This document shows, piece by piece, positions 43,847 through 52,097 of a stretch of DNA of 64,000 bases. Made by a program: the position numbers and the translations under genes. The stretch is taken from positions 7,398,622 through 7,462,621 of the forward strand of contig NZ_LT629771.1 of assembly GCF_900105175.1 (NCBI RefSeq), given 5' to 3'. The DNA is from Jiangella sp. DSM 45060 (lineage in GTDB: Bacteria; Actinomycetota; Actinomycetes; Jiangellales; Jiangellaceae). Within the stretch, counting starts at the first letter, position 1; every line of letters begins with the position of its first letter. Under the pieces are notes generated by a model. That model was given only the letters and a program-made list of their open reading frames with translations. It made no database searches and was not told where the DNA came from.

Positions 43847-43956
43847 ACCCCGGCGTGGGGTCATGGTGTGGAGCGTGGTGACAGGAACGCCAACTATTGG
43901 CGCTCCTGTCCCGCGCGCTGCTGCGGCCACCGCCCGTGCTGCAGCCGTGCCCGCCC

Positions 43957-44040
43957 CGCGCTGTGGCCACCCGCCACCGCGGTCGCCGGGTCCGACCTCG
44001 CGCTGTGGCCACCCGCCACCGCGGTCGCCGGGTCCGACCT
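43957..44040. repeat. Tandem pair of 42-bp units
   Basis: Units 43957-43998 and 43999-44040 are identical. Each contains GCTGTGGCCACCCGCCACC and GTCGCCGGGTCCGACC. They lie in the gene-free stretch 43847-44145, next to the 46-bp array that is split by the IS element. Upstream bases show only degenerate versions. Confidence 0.85.
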
Positions 44041-44137
44041 CGCGCCGCCGCAGTGACCGGCCCCCGCGCTGCCGCCCCGCGCTGCCGCTGTGAGCGGCCC
44101 TGCGCTGCGGCCGTGTCCGGCCTCGCGCTGCCGCTGT

Positions 44138-44145
44138 GAGCGGCC
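44138..44145. repeat. Target-site duplication, left copy
   Basis: GAGCGGCC stands directly before the left end of the IS element. The right copy at 45567-45574 is GACCGGCC (7 of 8 bases). An 8-bp duplication is normal for the IS256 family. The mismatch suggests an old insertion or a slipped array unit. Confidence 0.65.
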
Positions 44146-45566
44146 GGTGACGTCCCTTGGCGTGGTGGAGTTCCCGGCCCGCTTGAGCGTCGTCGTGTCG
44201 ACGGTGGCGTAGGGCGGCCATCGTGCGACGGTCAGTGAGACCTGACTAGGGATCTCACGAGAGGACACGAACGCACGATGGCCTTGGACCATGCTGCCCT
44301 ACTTGAGGTGCTCGAGGCGATGCGGGCCGCTGACGTGGACGATCGGGTTCGCACCGCGGCGCAGGCGATGTATCAGGCGTTGATCGAGGCCGAGGCGACG
44401 GCGGTGATCGGCGCCGGTCCGTGGGAACGCAGCGCGGATCGGACCGCGCACCGCAACGGCTCGCGACCGCGGACCCTGTCGACCACGGCCGGGGATCTGG
44501 AGTTGCGCATTCCCAAGTTGCGCACCGGGTCGTTCTTCCCCTCCCTGTTGGAGCGGCGCCGCCGAGTCGACCAGGCGTTGTTCGCCGTGATCATGGAGGC
44601 CTACCTGCACGGGGTGTCGACCCGCAAGGTCGACGACCTGGTCAAGGCGCTGGGCGCGGACAGCGGGATCTCCAAGTCGGAGGTGTCGCGGATCTGCGCC
44701 GACCTCGACGCCGAGGTCTCCAGCTTCCGGGACCGGTCGCTGGCCGATCAGGCCTATCCGTACGTGTTCCTCGACGCCACCTACTGCAAGGCTCGGGTGA
44801 ACCGCCGCGTGGTGTCCCAGGCGGTGGTCATCGCCACCGGCGTCACCGCCGACGGGCGCCGCGAGGTGCTCGGATTCGACGTCGGTGACAGCGAGGACGG
44901 CGCGTTCTGGACCGCGTTCCTGCGCTCGTTGAAGGCCCGCGGGCTGGGCGGTGTCCAGCTGGTCATCTCCGACGCCCACACCGGCCTCAAGCACGCCATC
45001 GCCTCGGTCCTGCTCGGGGCGGCCTGGCAGCGCTGCCGGGTGCACTTCCTACGCAACGTGCTCGCCCAGGTCCCCAAGGGCAACGCCGAGATGGTGGCCG
45101 CAGCGATCCGCACCATCTTCGCCCAGCCCGACGCCGAGCACGTGCACGAGCAGTTCGACGTCATCGCCACCATGCTCGGCCGGCAACTACCCAAGGTCGA
45201 ACAGATGCTGCGCGACGCCAGTAACGATCTCCTCGCGTTCACCGCGTTCCCGATCAGTCACTGGAAGAAGATCTGGTCCACCAACCCGCTGGAACGGCTG
45301 AACAAGGAGGTCAAACGCCGCACCGACGTCGTCGGAGTGTTCCCCAACCCCGCCGCCCTGCTCCGCCTGGCCGGCGCTGTCCTGGTGGAGGCCCACGATG
45401 AATGGCAGGTCGCCGCCGAACGCCGCTACCTCTCCGAAGCCTCCATGGCGCTACTCACCACACCCACCACCAAGGAGGTGGCCAAACCCGAACTCATGAC
45501 GGCATGATCTAACCCACTGACCCCGCACAGTGGTCGAAGAACTCCACCTCTCAGCGGGACGTCACC
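44146..45566 (+). mobile_element. IS256-family insertion sequence, 1421 bp, apparently intact
   Basis: The left end reads GGTGACGTCCC and the right end, in reverse complement, starts with the same GGTGACGTCCC. Both continue, after a few differing bases, with GGTGGAGTTC, so the imperfect terminal inverted repeats are about 28 bp. An 8-bp target duplication flanks the element. It carries one transposase gene with complete catalytic residues and sits inside a 46-bp tandem array. Confidence 0.88.
44278..45507 (+). CDS. IS256-family transposase
   Basis: Protein of 409 residues from ATG 44278. The DDE triad is present as D166 (VFLDATYC), D232 (VISDAHTGL) and E339 (NPLERLNKEVKRRT). GTRTGSFFP-like LRTGSFFPSLLERRRR and the CRVHFLRN segment are typical of the Mutator/IS256 group. 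There is no frameshift or internal stop, so the element may still be active. Codon use is a little less GC-extreme than in neighbours. Confidence 0.96.
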   Translation: MALDHAALLEVLEAMRAADVDDRVRTAAQAMYQALIEAEATAVIGAGPWERSADRTAHRNGSRPRTLSTTAGDLELRIPKLRTGSFFPSLLERRRRVDQALFAVIMEAYLHGVSTRKVDDLVKALGADSGISKSEVSRICADLDAEVSSFRDRSLADQAYPYVFLDATYCKARVNRRVVSQAVVIATGVTADGRREVLGFDVGDSEDGAFWTAFLRSLKARGLGGVQLVISDAHTGLKHAIASVLLGAAWQRCRVHFLRNVLAQVPKGNAEMVAAAIRTIFAQPDAEHVHEQFDVIATMLGRQLPKVEQMLRDASNDLLAFTAFPISHWKKIWSTNPLERLNKEVKRRTDVVGVFPNPAALLRLAGAVLVEAHDEWQVAAERRYLSEASMALLTTPTTKEVAKPELMTA

Positions 45567-45891
45567 GACCGGCCCTGCGCTGCGGCCGTGTCCGGCCTCG
45601 CGCTGCCGCTGTGAGCGGCCCTGCGCTGCGGCCGTGTCCGGCCTCGCGCTGCCGCTGTGAGCGGCCCTGCGCTGCGGCCGTGTCCGGCCTCGCGCTGCCG
45701 CTGTGAGCGGCCCTGCGCTGCGGCCGTGTCCGGCCTCGCGCTGCCGCTGTGAGCGGCCCTGCGCTGCGGCCGTGTCCGGCCTCGCGCTGCCGCTGTGAGC
45801 GGCCCCGTGCTGCGGCCGTGCCCGGCCTAGCGTCGCGGCCACCCATTCCGCCCCGTCATGGCCGGGCGAGTGGTCCGGGGCCCCGGAGCAC

Positions 45892-46830
45892 TCAGTCGCG
45901 GCGGTAGGCCACGTCGATGGCGTGGCGGGTGAAGCCCTCACGCTCGTACAGGCGCACGGCGGCGGTGTTGTCGCCCTCGACGTACAGGGTCACGGTGCGC
46001 ACGCCGGCGACGTCGGCCAGGTGGCGCAGTCCGGCGATGGTCAGTGCGCCGCCCAGCCCGCGGCCGTGCGCCGACGGCGCGACACCGAGGACGTAGACCT
46101 CGCCGATCGGTTCGTCGACGCCGCCTGGATCACTCGACTCCGGCCCTCGACGGGAAAGCGTGTCTCGGCCCGGGTTGGGGTCGTGCGCGTGCACCTTCGT
46201 CCAGTGGAAGCCGAGCACCCGGTCGTCGGCGTCGACGGCGAGGAGGAAGCCGGCCGGGTCGAAGTCGGGCGCCGACTCGGCCGCCGCGATGTCGTCGAGG
46301 GTCTGGCCGCCCTGTTCCGGGTGCCAGTCGAACGCGGCGTTGTTGACCTCCAGCCAGGCGGCCTCGTCCTGGCCGACGACGAACGGGCGCAGCCGCACGC
46401 CGTCGGGCAGCACCGGTTCCGGCAGCTCGCCGGGCGCGATCCGGCGGCGCAGCTGCAGCAGCTCGCGGGCCCGCACGAGCCCGTGCCGCCGAGCCAGCGC
46501 CGCGGCCGCCGGGTGATCGCCGTGCGACCACAGCCACAGCTCACCGGGGATGAAGTCGAGGAGGTCGTTGAGCAGGGCGCCACCCACCCCGAGTCCTCGA
46601 TGCTCGGGGTCGACGACCAGCTCGGCGGCCAGCCGGTCGCCTTGGACGGCGGCGTAGGCGGCGCCCATGAGGCGGTCGCCGGCGTGAACGGCCAGTGCCG
46701 CCGTTGTCGCACCGGAGCGGGCGGCCGGGAAGAGGTCGTCGGAGAAGGGGGACACGCCGTCGGCGGCGCGGGCCCGGTCGGCCAGCGCCGTGACCTCGGC
46801 CAGCTCCGCTGCCGTGAACGTCGTCGCCAC
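45892..46830 (-). CDS. mshD: Mycothiol synthase (mycothiol acetyltransferase)
   Basis: Protein of 312 residues from GTG 46830. It has two GNAT domains: an N-terminal one with VVDPEHRGLGVGGALL, and a C-terminal, catalytic one with VLGVAPSAHGRGLGGALT and VEGDNTAAVRLYEREGF. MshD acetylates Cys-GlcN-inositol in the last step of mycothiol synthesis. It lies next to glnR, as in streptomycetes. A HWTKVH segment of the family is present. Confidence 0.93.
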   Translation of the reverse strand: MATTFTAAELAEVTALADRARAADGVSPFSDDLFPAARSGATTAALAVHAGDRLMGAAYAAVQGDRLAAELVVDPEHRGLGVGGALLNDLLDFIPGELWLWSHGDHPAAAALARRHGLVRARELLQLRRRIAPGELPEPVLPDGVRLRPFVVGQDEAAWLEVNNAAFDWHPEQGGQTLDDIAAAESAPDFDPAGFLLAVDADDRVLGFHWTKVHAHDPNPGRDTLSRRGPESSDPGGVDEPIGEVYVLGVAPSAHGRGLGGALTIAGLRHLADVAGVRTVTLYVEGDNTAAVRLYEREGFTRHAIDVAYRRD

Positions 46831-46923
46831 GGCAGCGACCCTACCGGCCAGCCGAGCAGCCAGCCGGACCGGCGGCCGAACAGCAGCCGGCCGGTTGCCG
46901 CAGCCGAGCAGCGCAGCCGGGCG

Positions 46924-47688
46924 TCAGTCGGACAGGGTGATGCTCATGCCGCCACGGTCAGAGGCGATGTCGTCCTCAGGGAGCGGGACGTCCGCCGGGG
47001 GACGGCCGGAGCGGCCCTGCTGAGGTGGGACGAACCGGTAGCCGACGTTGCGGACGGTGCCAATGAGCGATTCGTAGTCGGCGCCGAGCTTCGCCCGCAA
47101 CCGCCGCACATGGACGTCGACCGTGCGGGTACCACCGAAGTAGTCGTACCCCCATACCTCTTGGAGGAGCTGAGCGCGGGTGAAGACGCGGCCCGGATGC
47201 TGAGCGAGGAACTTGAGCAGCTCGAACTCCTTGTAGGTGAGGTCGAGCGTGCGGCGCGCCACCTTCGCGGTGTACGTGGCTTCGTCGATGAGGAGGTCGC
47301 CGGAGCGGATCTCGTCGGGCGCGTCGTCGCCGGCGGCGGCCAGCCGGCCCTGCGCGAGCCGAAGCCGCGCCTCGACCTCGGCCGGGCCCGCGGAGTCGAG
47401 CAGGACGTCGTCGATGCCCCATTCGGCGGTGACGGCGGCCAGCCCGCCCTCGGTGACGATGGCCATCAGCGGGACATCGACCCCGGTGGTGCGGATGAGG
47501 CGGGTGAGACCGCGCGCCTGGGAGAGGTCGCGGCGGGCGTCGACGGCGACGACGTCACCCGTGGGCGCGTCGACCAGCGCGGACGCCTCGGCGGGCAGCA
47601 CCCGGACGTCGTGCAGAAGGAAGCCGAGGGCGGGCAGCACCTCGGCCGACGACTGCAGGGAATTGGTCAGCAGGACGATGGTTGCCAT
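46924..47688 (-). CDS. glnR: GlnR-type orphan OmpR-family response regulator
   Basis: Protein of 254 residues from ATG 47688, with GGAGG upstream. The receiver-like domain starts [20 protein letters not shown] and contains [24 protein letters not shown] split by short loops, as in GlnR. The winged helix ([45 protein letters not shown]) is highly conserved. GlnR controls nitrogen assimilation genes without a partner kinase. The gene is monocistronic, divergent from a hydrolase gene, with a hairpin between them. Confidence 0.9.
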   Translation of the reverse strand: MATIVLLTNSLQSSAEVLPALGFLLHDVRVLPAEASALVDAPTGDVVAVDARRDLSQARGLTRLIRTTGVDVPLMAIVTEGGLAAVTAEWGIDDVLLDSAGPAEVEARLRLAQGRLAAAGDDAPDEIRSGDLLIDEATYTAKVARRTLDLTYKEFELLKFLAQHPGRVFTRAQLLQEVWGYDYFGGTRTVDVHVRRLRAKLGADYESLIGTVRNVGYRFVPPQQGRSGRPPADVPLPEDDIASDRGGMSITLSD

Positions 47689-47725
47689 GTCGCGACCTCC
47701 AGTCGGCCGGGGCCGGTGAACGCAG

Positions 47726-47759
47726 AAGGGACCTGCCGGCGTCATCGCCCAGGTCCCTT
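47726..47759. other. Inverted repeat between divergent glnR and hydrolase genes
   Basis: AAGGGACCTG (47726-47735) and CAGGTCCCTT (47750-47759) are perfect 10-bp inverted repeats with a 14-base centre. They lie 38 bases upstream of glnR and 20 bases upstream of the hydrolase ATG. The position suits an operator or a leader hairpin rather than a terminator. Confidence 0.55.
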
Positions 47760-47779
47760 GGTGAGAGAGAATAGCTGAT

Positions 47780-48613
47780 ATGCCGGACCTCGACACTCCC
47801 GGGGCAGCCGCCGCCGCACCCCGGCCGGACGCACGCCCGCAACGCACCGGACACTCGCGCCGCCTGCAGGCCGCCGACGGCACGTTGCTGCACGCCCGCT
47901 ACTTCCCCCGCCGCGACGGCGTCGCCGGCGACCTCGCCGTGGTCGTCGCGCACGGCTTCACGCAGAGCTCGCACAGCCCGCAGATGAAACGCATCTCGAA
48001 CTGGCTCAGCGAGCACGCCTCCGTCGTCCTGCTCGACCTGCGCGGGCACGGCCGGTCGCGCGGGCACTCGACGCTGGGCTGGCGCGAGGTCCTCGACATG
48101 GACGCCGCCGTCAGTTGGGCGCGCGCCCTCGGCTACCGGCGGGTGGCGACGCTCGGGTTCTCGCTCGGCTCGGCGGTCGCGGTGCGTCACGGCGCACTGC
48201 ACCGCGGTGTCGGCGCCGTGGCCGCCGTCAGCGTCCCTGGTGAGTGGCATTACCGCGGCACCGCCGCCATGCGCACGCTGCTGCGGCTCATCCTCACCAA
48301 GCCGGGCCGCGGGTTGCTGCGGCTGCTGCGCCGCACTCGGGTCTCGCCGTCCGGCTGGTCCACACCCGACCCCATCGACGCGCGGGCGGCGGCCGCCGAG
48401 CTGGACGTCCCGCTGCTGGTCGTGCACGGCGACGAGGACGGCTACTTCCCGGTACACCACGCCTGGCAGGTGCACGCCGCCGCGCCGTCCGGCTCACTCT
48501 GGCTGGAACGCGGCTTCGGCCACGCCGAGGCCGGCGCCACCGAGTCGCTGGTGACGCGCATCGGCGCCTGGCTCGACGAGCACACCGTCGCGGTCGACCC
48601 CGTGCGGGCATGA
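47780..48613 (+). CDS. Alpha/beta hydrolase
   Basis: Protein of 277 residues from ATG 47780. [14 protein letters not shown] forms the oxyanion loop, [13 protein letters not shown] follows, and the nucleophile Ser is in [10 protein letters not shown]. The likely Asp and His are in [11 protein letters not shown] and [12 protein letters not shown]. It is cytoplasmic, with no signal peptide. The substrate is unknown. Confidence 0.9.
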   Translation: MPDLDTPGAAAAAPRPDARPQRTGHSRRLQAADGTLLHARYFPRRDGVAGDLAVVVAHGFTQSSHSPQMKRISNWLSEHASVVLLDLRGHGRSRGHSTLGWREVLDMDAAVSWARALGYRRVATLGFSLGSAVAVRHGALHRGVGAVAAVSVPGEWHYRGTAAMRTLLRLILTKPGRGLLRLLRRTRVSPSGWSTPDPIDARAAAAELDVPLLVVHGDEDGYFPVHHAWQVHAAAPSGSLWLERGFGHAEAGATESLVTRIGAWLDEHTVAVDPVRA

Positions 48614-48620
48614 TGGTCTG

Positions 48621-48674
48621 ATGGCGAACGTGACGCTGCGGTTCCCTGACGTGAGGTCCTCATGGCGAAGGTGA
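48621..48674 (+). other. Short upstream frame duplicating the moaD start
   Basis: ATG 48621 opens a 17-codon frame starting MANVTLRF, which copies the start of the next gene (MAKVTLRY). Its stop (48672-48674) overlaps the moaD start region. About 21 of the first 23 bases match between the two starts, 41 bases apart. It is either a decayed local duplication or a translated leader that feeds ribosomes into moaD. Confidence 0.4.
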
Positions 48675-48937
48675 CGCTGCGTTACTGGGCCGCTCTCCGC
48701 GCGGCGGCAGGCATCCCCGAGGAGGTCGTCGACGCCGGCACGCTCGCCGAGGCGCTGGCGGCGGCTCGGTCGGCGCACAGCGGGTCGCCGCGCTTCGCCG
48801 CCGTCCTCGACATCTGCGCCGTCGTCGTCGACGGCACCCCGGCCGGGTCGCGCGATCCGGCGGGCATCGTCCTGCACGACGGCTCAGCGGTCGAGCTGCT
48901 CCCACCCTTCGCCGGCGGGAGCAGCCCGGACCGCTGA
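48662..48937 (+). CDS. MoaD/ThiS family sulfur-carrier protein
   Basis: Protein of 91 residues with the ubiquitin-like fold pattern: VTLRYWAALRAAAGIPEEVV, then a central AVVVDG, then HDGSAVELLPPFAGG. The family's catalytic Gly-Gly is followed by five further residues (SSPDR), so the thiocarboxylate could form only after trimming. In actinobacteria the related CysO is processed by a JAMM protease. No other molybdopterin gene is in the window. Confidence 0.88.
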   Translation: MAKVTLRYWAALRAAAGIPEEVVDAGTLAEALAAARSAHSGSPRFAAVLDICAVVVDGTPAGSRDPAGIVLHDGSAVELLPPFAGGSSPDR

Positions 48938-48950
48938 GCGGCGACGCTCG

Positions 48951-50363
48951 TCAGCCGTCGGTGCGCGGGCCGCCGACCAGGTACGACGGGTCGCCCACGG
49001 CGCCCTCGATGGTCGCCAGGCCGAACTCGCCGTCGACGATGTCGAACGACTGGCGCGGCGGGTCGATCGCCTTCGCCGCCGCGCTGGCGAGGTCGACGGT
49101 CAGCGTGCCGTTCTCGGTGGCGCCGAAGACCGTCGAGTCGTCGATCGCGGACCCCTGGATCGCGAAGTCCGCCGCGACCGGGGTGACCGCGCCGGCCTCG
49201 ACGTCGAGGACCAGCCCCCCTTGCGACCAGCCCGTGAACAGGCGCGCTCCGTCGGGGGAGAGCAGCGCGCCGGCGCCCTCCAGGCGGCCGGAGTCGGCGA
49301 TGATCGGCTGCGCACCGGCGAGGTCGGCGGCCGAGGGCGTGGCCGGCTCGTGCGTGGCGGCGTCCAGCCAGGTGGCCTCGAAGGCCGTGGCATTCTCGTC
49401 CGTCGCGGCGATGGTCAGCAGGTACGAGCCGACCAGCATCGTCATGTGGTTCGGTCCCTCGGCGAACAGGAGGTCCTCCTCGTTCGGCGTCGACGTGACG
49501 GTGTTCCACGCCTCGGCGCCGTCGAACGTGCGGGCCAGCCAGCCGACGTAGGTGTCGCCGTTCTCCGAGATCTCATAGGCGATGCCGCGGACGTAGGAGA
49601 TCATCAGGTCACCGGAGACGCCGGCGAAGTACTCGTCCAGGTCGTACGCGCCGACGACCATCGGCTCGGGGTCGCGGTTGACCGGGACGAATTCGGTGGC
49701 GCCCGGCTTCAGGAGGAAGTCGCCGGCCAGCACGCCCTGATCGGTCCAGAACACCTCGGTGTGCGGGTTCTCGCCCTGCGGGACGGTGATGTGCACCTCG
49801 GCCGGGAAGGACGGGTCGGCGCTGCCGGCGTCGCCACCCTCGTCACCACCGGCGTCGGCCGGCCAGGCGAGGTAGCCCCACGCCGTCGACGCCTCGGTGA
49901 CCGCGTCGCCGGCGTTGTCCTCGGTGACGATGACGGCGACGCCGGGGCCGCCGTCGACCTCGGTCGCCCGCAGCGCCGACACCTGGCCCGGCAGCACCTC
50001 CGACTTCCATAGCCGCTCGCCCGTCTCGGCGTCCAGCGCGAGGATGTGGCGGTCCGTCGTCGGGTCCGACGCGTCGGGCTCGAGGGCGAACACGGTGCCG
50101 TCGATCAACGTCGGGCGCTCCAGGCCCTCGTGCGACCAGCAGTTGTCCGGGTCCAGGCCCTCGGGCAGTTCAGCGCCGATCTCCGGCGGGCAGCTGAACT
50201 CGGGTGTGGTCTCCTCCGGCGTGGACGGTTCGTCCGACGGCTCCTCGCTCGGCGCCTCGGTGCTGGTCTCCTCGGCCGACGGCTCCGAGTCGTCGCCGCA
50301 CGCCGTCAGGGCGACCGCGGCGACGGCCAGGAGCGCTGTGACCCGGCCGCGAATGTTCCTCAT
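48951..50363 (-). CDS. Secreted lipoprotein with probable PQQ-like beta-propeller
   Basis: Protein of 470 residues from ATG 50363. The signal ends in the lipobox VALTAC-GDD. A Ser/Thr/Glu/Pro-rich linker (~25-55) precedes a beta-rich domain with repeats such as LIDGTVFALEPD, LALDAETGERLWKSE and GSAIDDSTVFGATENGTLTV. These look like blades of a PQQ-like propeller. Catalytic function is unlikely; a cell-surface binding or assembly role is possible. No closer family recognised. Confidence 0.75.
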   Translation of the reverse strand: MRNIRGRVTALLAVAAVALTACGDDSEPSAEETSTEAPSEEPSDEPSTPEETTPEFSCPPEIGAELPEGLDPDNCWSHEGLERPTLIDGTVFALEPDASDPTTDRHILALDAETGERLWKSEVLPGQVSALRATEVDGGPGVAVIVTEDNAGDAVTEASTAWGYLAWPADAGGDEGGDAGSADPSFPAEVHITVPQGENPHTEVFWTDQGVLAGDFLLKPGATEFVPVNRDPEPMVVGAYDLDEYFAGVSGDLMISYVRGIAYEISENGDTYVGWLARTFDGAEAWNTVTSTPNEEDLLFAEGPNHMTMLVGSYLLTIAATDENATAFEATWLDAATHEPATPSAADLAGAQPIIADSGRLEGAGALLSPDGARLFTGWSQGGLVLDVEAGAVTPVAADFAIQGSAIDDSTVFGATENGTLTVDLASAAAKAIDPPRQSFDIVDGEFGLATIEGAVGDPSYLVGGPRTDG

Positions 50364-50557
50364 GTCCAGTGGATCCTCTCGAACGAGCTGCGCGGTGTGC
50401 CCGGTGACGTAAAACGATGTGCCAAATACCGTAGAGGACCGGGTCGCGTCCAGTGGGCGAGACCGAGATCACGCCGTGCCTCGGGGGCAGCCGGACTGTT
50501 GTGGAGTTGTTGTCATTTCGGCGCGGGTGGGCGGTCCGCGTCTGCAAGCATTCAAAG

Positions 50558-51400
50558 GTGCCCTCCGTTCATGCCTCGCTGGCCGTCGCCGCCCTCGCCG
50601 GCGTCCTGGCCCTCGCGTCGGCATCCGGGAGCTCGCTGCTGGCCGGCGGCCTCGCCCTGGTCATCCTGATCTTCACGCTCGGCGGCGTGGCCGCGGCCCG
50701 GGCCGGCGCGGCGCGCTGGTCGGCCGGCATCGCGCTGGCCGCGGGGCTCGGCGCGCTCGGGTGGACGTGGACCGAGGGCGGCTCCGACCTCACCCCCATG
50801 GCGGCGGTCCTGGGCCCGACGCTCGTGGCGTCGATCGTGGTCCAACTCCTGCGGCGCGACGGCCGGGCCGGGCTCACCACGTCGCTGGCCCTGTCCGTCA
50901 CCGCGTGCGTGCTGGCGGTGCTGCCGGTGGCCTGGCTGGCGCTGCGCGAGTCCGGCGACGGCGAGTACCCGGTCGGGCTGGCGCTGCTGGGCGTCGGCGC
51001 CGTCGGGCTGGCCGAGTCGCTGCCGGTGTCGCGTGCGGTGCGCCGGCTCATCGGCGTGCTACTGGCTGCGCTCGGCGCCGGGGCGCTGGTGCTCACCACC
51101 GACTGGGTGGGCGACGCCGTGCCCGCCGTCAGCGCCGTCGTCGTCGCCACGTTCGCCGGCCTGCTGGCCGCCGTCGCGTTCGCCGCCGTCGACCGCCTGG
51201 CCGACGAGTTCACGCCGCAGCCGCAGCCGGTCGCGGTGCAGGTGGGCGCCGCCGCGCCGGCCGAGACGGGCACCGGCGACGGCGCCGAGGTGGCGGCCGT
51301 GCCGCGGGGCGCCGGCGCTTTCCTGCCGCTGCGGGTCAGCCTGCCGTTCATCGCGGCGGCACCGGTCGCCTACGTGCTGGGCCGCATCTTCGTCGGGTAG
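50558..51400 (+). CDS. Multi-pass membrane protein of unknown function
   Basis: Protein of 280 residues from GTG 50558; the frame is open to 50453 but the upstream part looks non-coding. About seven or eight hydrophobic segments are rich in Ala, Leu, Val and Gly. They are followed by a Pro/Gln/Ala-rich loop and one last segment ending in RIFVG. There are no transporter motifs. It is followed by the thioredoxin-like gene 33 bases on and may be cotranscribed. Confidence 0.7.
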   Translation: MPSVHASLAVAALAGVLALASASGSSLLAGGLALVILIFTLGGVAAARAGAARWSAGIALAAGLGALGWTWTEGGSDLTPMAAVLGPTLVASIVVQLLRRDGRAGLTTSLALSVTACVLAVLPVAWLALRESGDGEYPVGLALLGVGAVGLAESLPVSRAVRRLIGVLLAALGAGALVLTTDWVGDAVPAVSAVVVATFAGLLAAVAFAAVDRLADEFTPQPQPVAVQVGAAAPAETGTGDGAEVAAVPRGAGAFLPLRVSLPFIAAAPVAYVLGRIFVG

Positions 51401-51433
51401 CGGCCGGGAATCGTCAGCCGCGGCGGGTGTGTT

Positions 51434-51847
51434 GTGCCCGGTGTGACAGGACTGGTGGTCGTCGTCGCCGTGCTCGCGGCCGCCACGGCGTTCGGGCTGT
51501 GGCGGCGTGCCCGCGACGGCCGGGTGGTGGAGGCGAGGGTGGACGAGCAGCTACTGGGCCCCGACGAGCTGGGCGCGCCGCTGGGCGAGCGGGCCACGCT
51601 GGTGCAGTTCTCGACGGCGTTCTGCCAGCCGTGCCGGGCCGCCCGCGCCACGCTGTCGCACGTCGCCGCCGACACCGAGGGCGTCGTGCACGTCGAGATC
51701 GACGCCGAGCACCATCTCGACCTCGTCCGGCGGCTGAACATCCTGCGTACGCCCACCACGCTGGTGCTCGATGGCAGTGGCCGCATCGTCCGCCGGGCGA
51801 CCGGCGCGCCGCGGCTGGCGGAGGTGAGAGCCGCGCTCCCTGCCTAG
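51434..51847 (+). CDS. Membrane-anchored thioredoxin-like protein
   Basis: Protein of 137 residues from GTG 51434 (GTG 51443 is possible). One N-terminal transmembrane helix (~4-22) precedes a thioredoxin fold with the active site STAFCQPCRAAR (CQPC) near residue 65, and the cis-Pro in LRTPTTLVLD. The helix followed by a basic RRARDGR segment suggests a cytoplasmic domain. The position just before the sulfur cluster suggests a redox role with the rhodanese. Confidence 0.87.
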   Translation: MPGVTGLVVVVAVLAAATAFGLWRRARDGRVVEARVDEQLLGPDELGAPLGERATLVQFSTAFCQPCRAARATLSHVAADTEGVVHVEIDAEHHLDLVRRLNILRTPTTLVLDGSGRIVRRATGAPRLAEVRAALPA

Positions 51848-51860
51848 TTTGGCCGGATTC

Positions 51861-51877
51861 CGAGACGACAAATCTCG
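51861..51877. promoter_or_regulatory. Inverted repeat upstream of the leader peptide
   Basis: CGAGA-N7-TCTCG lies 51 bases before the leader ATG, in AT-richer sequence (GACAAATCTCGTTATTTGAT). It could be an operator at the promoter of the sulfur cluster. A second, smaller palindrome, GACGGC-GT-GCCGTC, follows at 51899-51912. Confidence 0.35.
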
Positions 51878-51928
51878 TTATTTGATACGGACGGTGACGA
51901 CGGCGTGCCGTCGCCGTACGCTCGTCCC

Positions 51929-52003
51929 ATGTTCCGCACCGAGCTCTGGAAGCGCCGCGCCATCGACTTCGGTCGCGCCGCGTCCATGCTCTGTCTGCCC
52001 TGA
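51929..52003 (+). CDS. Cysteine-type putative leader peptide
   Basis: A 24-residue frame, ending RRAIDFGRAASMLCLP. It matches the pattern of actinobacterial putative leader peptides that precede sulfur and cysteine genes: basic N-terminus, (H/D)xxR, then Ser-x-Leu-Cys-x-Pro near the stop. Ribosome stalling at the near-terminal Cys codon would sense cysteine supply. It lies 94 bases before DUF4395-sseA-DUF1416. It is too short to be found by length alone, so the call rests on motif and context. Confidence 0.7.
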   Translation: MFRTELWKRRAIDFGRAASMLCLP

Positions 52004-52094
52004 CGGGGAACGGCCCCGCCACGCGGCCACGCATTCGCGTCCACGGCCTCTGCCGTTCCTGACGATCGTCTCCCGTTCCGTCCACGTCAGGAGG
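52004..52094 (+). promoter_or_regulatory. Candidate attenuation structure: SD-sequestering stem after the leader peptide
   Basis: CGGGG-AACGG-CCCCG (52004-52018) begins immediately after the leader stop. Further on, TCCTGACG (52057-52064) is perfectly complementary to CGTCAGGA (52085-52092), which includes the first four bases of the AGGAGG (52089-52094) of DUF4395. When formed, this 8-bp stem would block translation. A ribosome stalled on the leader could change the folding. Confidence 0.5.
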
Positions 52095-52097
52095 ACC

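Larger units (their letters stand above)
44100..45838. repeat. 46-bp tandem array, split by the IS element
   Basis: One unit lies at 44100-44145, left of the IS. Five exact units lie to its right (45575-45620, 45621-45666, 45667-45712, 45713-45758, 45759-45804), then a decayed unit to about 45838. Each unit contains GCGCTGCGGCCGTGTCCGG and GCCGCTGTGAGCGGCC. There are no spacers, so this is not CRISPR. The period is not a multiple of three. The gene-free stretch 45567-45891 contains little else. Confidence 0.88.

Noticed and set aside
45575-45804. CRISPR array
   Set aside because: The units are direct, contiguous 46-bp repeats with no spacers, no leader and no cas genes.
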